From positions 8,496,501-8,560,500 of the forward strand of contig OX419761.1 in assembly GCA_948567375.1 (NCBI GenBank): 64,000 nucleotides of DNA, given 5' to 3'. The position numbers and the translations under genes are program-made. Numbering within the stretch: position 1 is the stretch's first letter; every line of letters starts with the position of its first letter. This DNA comes from Lunularia cruciata (Eukaryota > Streptophyta > Marchantiopsida > Lunulariales > Lunulariaceae). Below are positions 36,301 to 46,800 of the stretch, piece by piece. The notes under the pieces were generated by a model. It was not told the origin of the DNA, made no database searches, and worked only from the letters and a program-made list of their open reading frames with translations.

Positions 36301-37141
36301 CTCTATGTATGTTTCTCTTCCTAGTATTAATCTCCAATCTAACTTTGTCCATTGAGCCATATTTCCTCTCTTCCCTTCTCCCTTGGGGCCATCAAGACAT
36401 CTACTCTTGATGATCTCAATCATGAAACTTGGAAAACTAACATTCCATTTCCATGCCAAGAATGTGATCTGAAGCCTGCTCAAGACCTCAATTCTTGCAA
36501 TCACATCTTACCTTTGAATCGCATGATTTCTCACTATGAATTCAAAGTTCTTCTTTCTACCTCCCATCCTTCTCTCTTCCACTTTGGGTTGGGAGCTATT
36601 CTTTCTACTGATTCCCAGACTAACTCTCTCGACTTCCTCTCGACACACCAACACATCTTTGGCTACACTTCCCTTCCCATGATCTCCCGTAGGACAACTT
36701 CTTAACAGCGATGGAAAATTACTTGTCATTGCTTTGTCTCTAGCCCAAATTTTATAGTGGCGTGCCTTCTCTGTCTTTCTTCACTTTGAGTTTCTACCAA
36801 GAAATCACACCTCCTGCATGCTCCTATCATTGTTAATTCTCCCTCATGCGTATGACCGCCATTTTTGGGACCAATACCTTCTTGAATGTCTCACCCTGGA
36901 GGAAAGTTGTCACACTGTCCTTGCCTTGGGTTGAGCACTCCCAAGATGAAGTCTCCTTACTTTGGGTTGTGTGCTAGCAGGGCAATTCCGATTACCTTGC
37001 CTTCTAACACAAAGTCATTTTACCTTAGGTTACAACCCAAGGACTCTTTCTTTGCCTTCTTGTGCCATACAAGCAAAGTTCATCTTCTTTTGTACACTTC
37101 TTCTTCAAAAATAAGAAAAAAACAAAAATGTGGGTACCACA
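33359..37141 (-). mobile_element. Complete solo B LTR (long form, 3783 bp)
   Basis: On the minus strand it runs from TGTGGTACCCACA (37141) to GGTTGTCACA (33359). The duplication is ttata in plus-strand view at 33354-33358 and 37142-37146. Both flanks are family A protease-region sequence that joins cleanly when the LTR is removed (intact element: ggtgtggacacaagcatgg, about 45711). This fixes both ends of the B LTR and proves that the ORF lies inside it. The copy is more decayed than 1-873. Confidence 0.95.
34075..36729 (-). pseudogene. B LTR ORF in the complete solo LTR (about 885 codons)
   Basis: The span from the MTSNFPS start at 36729 to the tail at 34075 gives the full extent of the ORF. 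Blocks in order are FLAWKWNVSFPSFMIEIIKS and FLGKGEVVEETQEVRDDFSS (36202-36504), MKHQAVFFHKMFEGEPINW and MVWNLQDKMPLHFIV (35921-36124), acidic linker (35434-35631), coiled coil with VQKEKEKEKETVKAEFKAEL (34561-34842), DKDLNALLISLRTCVDRKIL (34369-34557), and tail EMLEKSGLGDKELDRLP (34075-34362). It is broken by stops. The transcription direction is that of the LTR itself. Confidence 0.7.
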
Positions 37142-37146
37142 TTATA

Positions 37147-39003
37147 TCCACACTTGAAGCTCTTTCTTCTAAATCTGCTTCCTAATAATCAGAACATGGT
37201 GTATCAAAATGTGAAGTGTTGGTGGTGTTAGTGATTGAAATTGTGACTCAATGGTATGATGCACCAATCCTAAAGTACCATTTGTACCATTGATCAATTG
37301 TGCATGTTGCTCTCAATCATGGCCTCTCAAGAAGTAAGTCATAGCTTGAATCCTTCAAGACTTAGAAAGTCATGAGATTTTGAACTCCCATAACTGAGAC
37401 TACCACCTTATCCATCATCCCTACATGTCAAACTTGTTGCTTGTTTGCCATGCTCACCAGAAATGTTGAACGTTTGGAGTGTATCATTCCCAACTTCTTC
37501 ATCAATCTTTTTGACATGGCATTCATTGCTAATCCTCCATTGACCAAAGCATCCTTGATGTTATGATCGTTCACTCTCACATCAATCTTAGAGGCATATT
37601 CACAAGCCTCTCATGGTGTTGGTTTGGCATGCACCACCCCCATTGATACTAGAGCTTTTTCCTTCTTCTTCCTCTTGCTCCTTGTAGAACTCAAACCACC
37701 TCTAAGCTCCTTTCTCAAGGTAGGGTTCAAAGTAGTCAATTGCCCACTGTGATGTTAGCCTTGTGACTAACAACATCCTCTAACACATTGTAGTTCCATT
37801 GTTGCATGGAGATCAAGAAGTCCTCCATCCCCGACTTCTTTTTTGGAGTCTTTGTTGTTGAGGTGAAAATGCTCTTAGTAGACATAGGAGTATCCTTGCC
37901 CGGATTAAATCCTTGAGAAGAATGTACTTCCTATGCAAAAAAACTCTCTTCTTCCAAAAATTCCAAATTAAGACCTTTGGAGTTTGAGCACTCCCCCTTT
38001 GCATACTTGCTCTCAACCATATCTGTGGATGCTATTTCCTTACCTTTATTTGGATTAGGAGCCACTTGGATTTCAATACCTCTCTTTCTGTCTATTGGGT
38101 CGCTCATAACCTCTTCCTCCATGGTAAGTAGAATTTGGGCAATTCCTTTGGATGTGGTCTCTTCCTCCACAACCAAAACAATTTCTATGATTGAAATTTT
38201 TGGTTGGTTGGATTCTTGTATATAGATGGCTTCCATAACTCCTAGGCTCTCTCCTTACATTTTGACCCACCTCTCTCTTCTTTCATAAATGCAGCACATT
38301 GATCTTGAGATATGAAAGTTGTTCTATGATGAGTTTCAAATGGATCTTTTGGTAGAGGTGCAAGAACTGGAGCAACTACTACTTGTGGTGCAACCCTTGC
38401 CACCAAAGTATTAGAAGCTCCCCCATGCTTGTAGCCTTGAGGAGGATGCACAACCTCTTTTACCACCATCTCATTCTCTTCATTCTTCCAAACTCTCCTC
38501 CATACAAATTGCAATCTTGATAGCTTCAACCTTGGAAGAAGGTTTTTCATATCTCACCTTACTTCTAGTTTGTGGTTTCAACCCTCCCACTAAATTCTTG
38601 GTGAGCATAAATCCTATGCCAATCATAGTAGTCTCCACATCATCCCCACCTTTCCTCAACACTGTGCAAAATCAGGACTCTTACTTCTCCACTCTTTCCA
38701 CATAGACTCTCACTTTCAGGTAACCTCACTCATCAATCTCTCATAACTCTCATATGGAAGAAAGTTCTGAACGAGTGCCAAAGTCAAACTCCCCCAAGAC
38801 TCTTCTTCCACATTTCTTCTCTCTCTATTTTGGTATTCTAACTCATACCATGTAAGTGTTGCATTCTCAAAGAAATCTACTTATAATGATTCTCACTCAT
38901 TCTTCTTCCTCTCATTATTTCCTATGCAAGCTCTCTTGAAGTCTCTCACAAAGGCCTCCACATCTTCTCCATCCTTGCCAAAGAAAACCGGAAGTTTCCC
39001 CAT
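37147..39003 (-). pseudogene. Family A gag-protease remnant
   Basis: The ATG at 39003 (MGKLPVFF) matches the intact polyprotein start. The nucleocapsid zinc knuckle is NCFGCGGRDHIQRNC (38073-38270). The protease region is cut by the B LTR at 37146. Frameshifts are numerous, and two capsid blocks are shortened. Confidence 0.8.
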
Positions 39004-39234
39004 CTTAACCCCTCACTATCTTTCTTTTCTCTCAATTCTTTTTCCTTTTCTTTTCTCTCTTTCTATAACTAATAGAGTATGTACATGACTAACAACATTT
39101 GAGAGTTATCCACCCTAGGGAACACAAAAGTTTCAGGTCGGTCCAAGATTTCTGTAGTAACATCAAATCCTAGAGTGCATATTGATTGAACCTTCATGGA
39201 TAGTTTATCCATGAATTGAAAGATTATCTCTATC

Positions 39235-39704
39235 ATTAATCTTGAGAACTAGCTGATGAAGGTAATTGTTTTTCTGTAGTTGTACTAAGATTCTCTCCAA
39301 AATCCTTCACCAAAGTCTCCATAAAGTGCATTTATTCCACAACACTCATGTCCTTTTGGAGTTCCTTCCACTCCAGAAACCTCACACAACTCCTTGGTCT
39401 TAGATCTTCTCCCTCCCAATCTTGGTGAAGAAGGTCCAACATGCTAACCCAAGTCAAGTGGGCCTTTCCTTTCCCTCAATCCCTTGCTCTCAAAGGTTAA
39501 TAGACATGAATTGCTTTATGTCCCTTCTCTCCATATAAAAAGCACTTAGACTCACTCTTTCTTCCAAGTGGTGTAGGTTTTTGGATCCTCTTAACACTCT
39601 CTTCAAATTCTAAACTCTCTTTTCCTTAAATCAACCACTTCAATCACCTCAAACCCTTGAGGAACCTTGCATAGCCTCAATTTCCACTCTTGGTGACCCT
39701 CCAT
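39235..39704 (-). pseudogene. Family A leader ORF, decayed copy
   Basis: A third copy of the leader ORF, starting at the ATG at 39704. The zinc knuckle is degraded (CFLYGEKGHKA). Its relation to the LTR and to the gag start is the same as in the intact element. Confidence 0.65.
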
Positions 39705-40627
39705 GTTCCTAAGATGAGTCTAAACACTCAAACATGTTTTTCGTTGCTCTCACACTCCTCACGCATGAGATCTCAACTCTACAAAATTGACCCTTCCTCA
39801 CAATGTCACTCAAATATCTCAACTTGTATATCATTGTTCTTTGAAATCTTTTCTACTTAATCAAAACTCTAGGTCGTTTCTCCATTTAAAATTTCAGATC
39901 TTTTCATTGAGCCATTTGGCCTATGCACCTTTCTTTCAAGACACATATTTCAGATTTGGTTTGAAAACCACTCCCTTCAATTTAAAAGCTCATAACTCTC
40001 TTTGCAAGAATTATCTCTCTCTTATTTCTATGCCAAAAAGTTGGATACAATGCACTTAATTTTCTTGAGTAGTTCCAAAACAATCCACCAAAAATTGAAG
40101 AAATGGCAGACTCTATACAATTTTCTAGAGAGCATGCAATTGAGGGAGCAGTTTACCCTTTCAACTTAAAAACATTCTAGCTTAGTTTGCACAATAGCTC
40201 TTACAATGGTTCTTAGTGTGATAACTAAAAGATAACCCAAGCTATCGTGTCTAGAAATTTCAAGTCCAGATCTAAAACTTGAGATTTTGCCCAAAATCAC
40301 CGTAATCTCCAAAATCTGCAATCCACCTCACAAAATCTCTCCAAATCCTCTCATGTGTACAAGATGTACAAAATCACCTCAAAGACATCATAATGAACTA
40401 GATGGTATAAAAATGGGTCTTGTTTCTCTAACATAACTTCAGCCTTCTCCTCTCCTAATGTTCTCTCTAAGTGAGCTCTCATAGCCTACTTCTGTCTAAT
40501 ATAGAATTATACGTGGACATTATCTTGCCTTTTAGAGAGGTCCTAGCAATGGAAGCAAAAATGTGAGCTGGTATGTCTTTCACTCAAGATGAATCTCTGA
40601 TGGCTATTATTATGATATACCATTGAG

Positions 40628-41377
40628 TACCTCATATGGTCTTTCACTTGTGGTAATTGGAAGATAATTCTTTCGTCTCTTGGGCACAAAATTCTAACTT
40701 CCTCAAGATTCTTAAACATTGAACTCTTAGCTCTCTTTGTAACAAGCACTACTACTACCTTGTGGCATAGGATACTTTCATGAAATTTTGAAAGTCCCTT
40801 GATGATTGCTCAATTTTATAGTTCTTTGCTGTGCTATCAGTCTCTAATCACTCATTACTTGATAATCACACATTTTGCATGCATTCCTCCTATGAATGTC
40901 AATTTTATCCTGCTCATGCCTTGGCTATTTTTTTGATTGTATGTTCTTGGCTGGCAAAATTGAATGAAATATGTTACTTTATCTCTGCATTGGGTTGATC
41001 ACCATGAGGTGAAGTTTCCTTACTTCATATTTCTCCACTGACAAGTTTGATTTGAGATCTTCATTTCCTAACATATATAAATTACTTCGGGTTCAATCTG
41101 ACTTTGATGATACACTTCTTCTTCAAAATATAACACAACCAAAAAATGTGGGTACCACAATTGTGATTATGGGTGTGTAATTTGTGATAAGAATTAATGT
41201 TGAGCATTTGTTGCTCTCTTTTAGGTGTGATTTTTTATCTAAGAGACTAAAGAGAACTCAAGAAGAATTGTATAGTTATTTTTTTACTTTTTATTTGACC
41301 ATTTTTTAATTGTGTCTCTGTGGGAATAAATTTTACTGATTGATTACCTCAGAAGTGATATTTACCGGGTTGTCATA
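40628..41377. mobile_element. Two opposed B LTR fragments inside an A LTR
   Basis: 40628-41159 is the first ~530 bp of a B LTR on the minus strand (TGTGGTACCCACA at 41159). 41160-41377 is the last ~220 bp of a B LTR on the plus strand (ending GGTTGTCATA). They are joined without spacer and sit between two parts of the A 5' LTR. Confidence 0.6.
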
Positions 41378-41570
41378 TATACATGCACCAATTGGTGTTA
41401 TAGCCTAAAGGGAGTGTGGTACCCACTTTTTTTGGTTTTATCATATCTTAAAAATGAAATGTATAGTTGAAGTCAAATTGAAGCCAAATGGTGAGGAGAG
41501 AAGGAGAATTGTGTCTTTGGATTAGACCCAAAGACGCTTACTTCATGTCAAGAAAAGGAGAACTCAGATC

Positions 41571-42249
41571 TGTAACACCCATTTGTGCATGTGTGTGGTA
41601 TTGTGATATTTAGCTTGGTATTACAAGTACTTAAGAGATATTATTTATATAGAGATAAAGGATGGTTCTATATTAGTCATGGTTAGCTAAAGTTAGTCAT
41701 AGCTAAGATAGATGGGACCTTACTTTAGAGGAAGTAGAAAAGATGAGCACCACTATTTTGGATTTTAGTGTGTTGACTTGGTATTATTCCTAGGTGTTTG
41801 GCTTTGGGGAAAGAGTTGAGAACTCTTGGGCCCGCAAGCCTTTTTGTTTTGGATTCTTCTTTAGTCCAAGGATAGCCCATGTGAAGGAATCCTTGCTTTA
41901 GTGGTTGGGTCAAGATAAGGGGAATATGCCCATGTGAATGGATATTCCTTTCTACTTTTTGACTTTACTTGACTTTTAGTCTAGTAACTTGAGTTACTAC
42001 GGTAATTAGTAACTTTGGTACGTAACTATTTCACAAGTATATAAACAAGGAGTGAGGAGGTACTCATCATCCTTTCATTTGCAACTATCTCTCTCTCATT
42101 GAGTTCTCTAGTGAGCAATGTCTTGAGTCTTGGAGTGTTAGCCTTGGAGGAGTATGATGGAGTTGGGGTTCCTTGCCTTCTTAGTCCATGGTGCGCTACC
42201 ATAATAGCCATCAGAGGTTCATCCTGAGTGAGAGACAGGCCGGCTCACA
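41571..42249 (+). repeat. 5' LTR of intact A element
   Basis: It runs from TGTAACACCC to CCGGCTCACA, 679 bp, identical by eye to 48694-49372. The TATA box at 42038 predicts U3 of about 495 bp and a short R/U5. Confidence 0.95.
42038..42045 (+). promoter_or_regulatory. TATA box of A 5' LTR
   Basis: TATATAAA, about 200 bases before the LTR end. The same motif is at 49161-49168 in the 3' LTR. It should drive the genomic transcript. Confidence 0.7.
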
Positions 42250-42253
42250 TTTT

Positions 42254-42270
42254 TGGTTCCGTTGCCGGGA
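42254..42270 (+). promoter_or_regulatory. Primer-binding site of A (tRNA-Asp-like)
   Basis: TGGTTCCGTTGCCGGGA begins five bases after the LTR. It resembles the complement of the plant tRNA-Asp 3' end (TGGCGCCGTTGCCGGGGA), with CG changed to TT near the start and one G fewer. The A copies at 20559 and 29726 have decayed versions of the same site. Confidence 0.75.
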
Positions 42271-43109
42271 TCTCTCTAGAAGGCAAGATAATGTTCCGCG
42301 TCCAATTCTACATTAGGCAGAAGGAGGCTATGAGAGCTCACTTGGAGAGAACATTAGGAGAGGAGAGGGCTGAACTTATGTTAGAGAACCAAGATCCATT
42401 TGTATACCCTGTAGTTCATTATGATGTCTTTGAGGTGATTTTGTACATCTTGTACACATGAGAGGAATTGGAGAGATTGTGTGAGGTGGATTGCAGATTT
42501 TGGGGATTAAGGTGATTTTGGGCAAAATCTCAAGTTTGAGATCTGGACTTGAGATTTCTACACATGATAGCTTGGGTTATCTTTCAGTTAGCACACTTGA
42601 AATTATTGAGAGAGTTTCTATGCGCACTGGGCTAGAATTTTTGAAAGTTGATAGGGTAAAGTGCTCCCGCAACTGCATGCTCTCTGGAAAATTGTACAGA
42701 GTCTGCCATTTCTTCAATTTTTAGTGAATTGTCCTAAAAATTTCCAAGAAAATTCAGTGCATTGTATCCTACCTGGTGCCACAAAAATTAGAGAGAGATC
42801 ATTTTTGCGCAGTTTGGTATGAGTTTTTGAAGTGAGGGGGGTGGTTTTCAGACCAAATCTGAAATATGGGTGCTGAATAGAAAGGTGTCTAGGCCAAATG
42901 GCTCGATGAAAAGATCTAAAATTTTTCAGGGAGGGACGCCCTAGAGTTGTGATCAAGTGTGGAAAATTTCAGAGGACTGTGACATATTCGTTGGGAGATT
43001 TGAGTGACATTGTGAGGAAGGGTCAATTCTGCAGAGTGGAGATCTCATGCATGAGAAGTTTGAGATCAACAAAAAGCATGTTTGAGTGTTTAGATTCATC
43101 TTTGGGAAC

Positions 43110-43583
43110 ATGGAGGGTCATCAAGAGTGGAAATTGAGATTATGCAAGGTTCCCCAAGGGTTTGAGGTGATTGTAGGGGTGGATTTGAGGAAAAGAGAGT
43201 TTACAATAGAATTTGAAGAGAGTGTTGAGAGGATCCAAAAACCTACACCACTTGGAGGAAAGAGTGAGTCTAAGTGCTTTCTATGTGGAGAGAAGGGACA
43301 TAAGGCAAGTTCATGTCCATTAACCTTTGAGAGCAAGAGATTGAGGGAAAGGAGAGGCTTACTTGACTTGGGTTTGCATGTTGGACCTTCTTCACCAAGA
43401 TTGGGAGGGAGAAGATCTAAGACCAAGGAGTTGTGTGAGGTTTGTGGAGTTGAAGGACTTCCAAAAGGACATGAGTGTAGTGGAATAAAAGCACTTTTGG
43501 AAACTTTGGTGAAGGATCTTGGAGAGAGTCTTAGTACAGCTACAGAAATACTACCACCTTCATCAGCTAGTTCTCAAGATTAG
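43110..43583 (+). CDS. Family A leader ORF, small double-cysteine-cluster protein
   Basis: This 157-residue ORF lies in the leader, 235 bases before gag and separate from it. It opens MEGHQEWKLRLCKVPQGFEV, and a CCHC zinc knuckle stands at residues 56-69 (CFLCGEKGHKASSC). A second cysteine-histidine cluster follows at residues 109-123 (CEVCGVEGLPKGHEC). The basic stretch ESKRLRERRG lies between them. The gag ORF has its own zinc knuckle, so this is an additional nucleic-acid-binding candidate. A GTG codon in the same frame at 43086 is preceded by a stop, so the ATG at 43110 is taken as the start. Decayed copies at 22590-23064 and 39235-39704 keep the same length. Function unknown; RNA binding is inferred from the knuckle. 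Confidence 0.75.
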   Translation: MEGHQEWKLRLCKVPQGFEVIVGVDLRKREFTIEFEESVERIQKPTPLGGKSESKCFLCGEKGHKASSCPLTFESKRLRERRGLLDLGLHVGPSSPRLGGRRSKTKELCEVCGVEGLPKGHECSGIKALLETLVKDLGESLSTATEILPPSSASSQD

Positions 43584-43818
43584 TGATGGAGATAATCTTT
43601 CAACTTATGGATAAACTATCCATGAGAGTTAGATTAATATGCACTCTAGGATTTGATGTTGCTATAGAAATCTTGGAGCAACCTGAACCTTTTGTGTTCC
43701 CTAGAGTGGATTATTCTCAGATGGTGTTAGTCATGTATATACTCTATTAGTAATAGAGTGAGAGAAAAGAAAAGAGAAAAAAAAAATTAAGAGAAAAGAA
43801 AGATAGTGAGGGGTTAAG

Positions 43819-46800
43819 ATGGGGAAACTTCCGGTTTTCTTTGGCAAGGATGGAGAAGATGTGGAGGCCTTTGTGAGAGACTTCAAGAGAGCTTGCATAG
43901 GAAACAATGAGAGGAGGAAGAATGAGTGGGCCTCATTATTACCAGATTTCTTTGAGGATGCAGCACTTACATGGTATGAGTCAGAATACCAAAAGAGAGA
44001 GAGGAGAGAGGGGGAAGAGGAGTCTTGGGAGACTTTGACTTCAGCACTCATTGAGAACTTTCTTCCTGATGAGAGTTATGAGAGATTGATGAGTGAGGTT
44101 ACATTTCTCAAGCAAGGAGATGGAGAGAAAGTGAGGGTCTATGTGGAAAGAGTAGAAAAGTTGGAGTCCAGATTTCGCATAGTGTTGAGGAAGGGTGGGG
44201 ATGATGTGGAGACTACAATGATTGGCATAGGGGCCATGCTCACCAAGAATTTTGTGGGAGGATTGAGACCACAAATTAGAAGCAAGGTGAGATATGAGAA
44301 ACCTTCTTCCAAGGTTGAAGCTATCAAGATCGCAATTCGTATGGAGGAGAGTTTGGAAGGGGATGAGAGTGATTTGGTGGTGAAGGAGGTTGTGCATCCT
44401 CCTCAAGGCTACAAGTATGGTGGAACTTCTGATACTTTGGTGACAAGGGTTGCACCACAAGTAGTAGTTGCTCCAATTCTTGCACCTCCACCAAAAGATC
44501 CACTCCAAACCATCACAGAACAACTTGCGGATCTCAAGATCAATGTGGTGCAACTATGGGAGAAGAGAGAGGTGGATCAGAATGTAGGGAGAGGACCTAG
44601 GAGTTATGGAAACTATCCATATAGAGGAGGCCAACCAGCCAACAATTTCAATGATAGAAATTGTTTTGGTTGTGGAGGAAGAGGCCATATCCAAAGGAAT
44701 TGCCCAAATTCCACTTACCATGGAGGAAGGGGTTATGAGGGAGCCAATAGAGGGAAAGAGGGAGGTAGTGAAACCCAAGTGGCTCCTAATCCCAACAAAG
44801 GTAAGGGGATAGCATCCATAGATGTGGTTGAGAGCAAGTATGAGAAGGGAGAGTGCTCAAACTCCAAGGGTCTTAATTTGGAGCTTTTGGCACAAGAGAA
44901 GAAGAGAGCTCGTTTTGCAGAGGATGTTCACTCTTCTCAAGGATTTACTTCAAGCAAGGATACTCCTATGTCTACTAGGAGCACTCGCACCTCAACACCA
45001 TCAACAACAAAGACTCCAAGGAAGAAGTTGGGGATGGAGGACTTCTTGATCTCAAAGCAACAATGGAACTACAATGTGTTGGAGGATGTTGGTAGTCACA
45101 AGGCTAACATCACAGTGGGCCAATTAATTGCTTTGAACCCTACCTTGAGAAAGGAGCTTAGAGGTGGTTTGAGTTCTACAAGGAGCAAAAAGAAGAAGAA
45201 GGCAAAAGTTCCAGTATCAATGGGGGTGGTGGATGCCAAGCCAGCACCATGGGAGGCTTGTGAATATGCCTCCAAGATTGATGTGAGAGTGAATGGTCAC
45301 AACATCAAGGATGCATTGGTTGATGGAGGATCAGCAGTGAATGCCATGTCAGAAAGGTTGATGAAGAAGTTGGGTATGATACCCTCAAGACCTTCAACAT
45401 TTATGGTGAGCATGGCAAACAAGCAACAAGTTCGACCAGTAGGGGTGATGGATAAGGTGGTAGTTTCAGTTATGGGAGTTCAAAATCTCATGACTTTCCA
45501 AGTCTTGAAGGATTCAAGCTATGACTTACTTCTTGGGAGGCCATGGTTGAGAGCAGCACGCACAACTGATCGATGGCACAAAGGGTACTTGAGGATTGGG
45601 CCATCAAACCATAGAGTCACTGTTCCTGTGACTAACACCACCAACACTTCACATTCAAATACCCCATCTTCTAATTATTGGGAATCAGATTCTGAAGAAG
45701 GAGCTTCAGGTGTGGACACAAGCATGGAAGAGGAGACTTCCACGGAGGAAGATGAATCTGAATCTGATTCAGATGTGTATTCCTTGTGTGCTATGGATTT
45801 TTCACCTAAGCCAGAGGTTTTGAAGGACCCAAATAAATCACCATTGACACTTGAGGAGGTAGAGAGAAGGTTATCTACCCTCAAGTATGGCCCAAATGTT
45901 ACCAAGGAGGAGAAGGTGAGATTTGAGGAGATTTTCCGCAAGTTCATCCATGTGTTTGCTTTTAGTTACAAGGATTTGAAGGAAGTCACCTTGGAGGAGC
46001 ACAAGATAGAGGTGGAGTCACATGCAAGACCAATCCGCCAAAAGCAACGTCGCATTAGCCCACCAATATCTTTGGTTGTGAAGGAGGAGATTGATAAGCT
46101 CAAGGAGGCTGGATTTATCTTTGAGGTGGAGAATTCAGAATGGGTGTCTCCAATTGTCATTGTGAAGAAAAAGAATGGCAAGCTTCGGGTATGTGTGGAT
46201 TACAAGAAGCTTAATGCTGTTACCAAGAAGGACTACTACCCATTGCCATTCATTGATGAGATCTTGGAGGAGGTTGCAGGTCATGAGAGGTACAGTTTTG
46301 GAGATGGTTATAGTGGATATAACCAAATAAAGATTGCACCAGAGCATCAACAACTCACCACATTCACCACACCTTGGGGAACTTACGCTTTCAAGGTCAT
46401 GCCTTTTGGGCTTTGCAATGCTCCAGCCACATTCCAACGGTTCATGAACAAGGTATTTGAACCTTTCATTGGGAAATTTGTGAGAGATTTCATTGATGAC
46501 TTTTGTGTCTATGGGAGCAAGGAGGAGCACTTTGAGCACCTAATCAAAGTCTTGCAACGCTTGGATGAGGCAAATGCATCACTCAACCCAGAGAAGTGCA
46601 TTTTTGGATGTGAAGAAGGTCTACTTTTGGGGCACATCATCTCCAAGGATGGAATAGCAGTTGATCCTGAGAAGGTGAGGAAAATCTCAGACCTTCCATT
46701 CCCTTCAAGCTTGACAAAGTTACGCCAATTCTTGGGAATGGTTGGGTACTATAGGAGGTTCATCTTCTCATTTTCCAACAAGGCTTATGCATTGACCATC

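Larger units (their letters stand above)
29726..41402 (-). mobile_element. Family A copy split by a solo B LTR
   Basis: On the minus strand the order is: broken 5' LTR (41378-41402 and 40562-40627, separated by B pieces), primer-binding site near 40541, leader ORF, gag, protease (to 37147), solo B LTR (33359-37141), then reverse transcriptase, RNaseH, integrase and the 3' LTR (29726-30413). All parts are collinear with the intact element. Stops and indels are everywhere. No clear target duplication remains at the outer ends. Confidence 0.87.

Noticed and set aside
41725-42211. Two minus-strand ORFs repeated exactly at 48848-49334
   Set aside because: They are chance frames within the two identical LTRs of the intact A element; the repetition reflects LTR identity and not a gene pair.
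43731-44553. Minus-strand ORFs opposite gag (106 and 170 codons)
   Set aside because: They are shadows of the 1608-residue plus-strand frame, without conserved motifs or support in other A copies.
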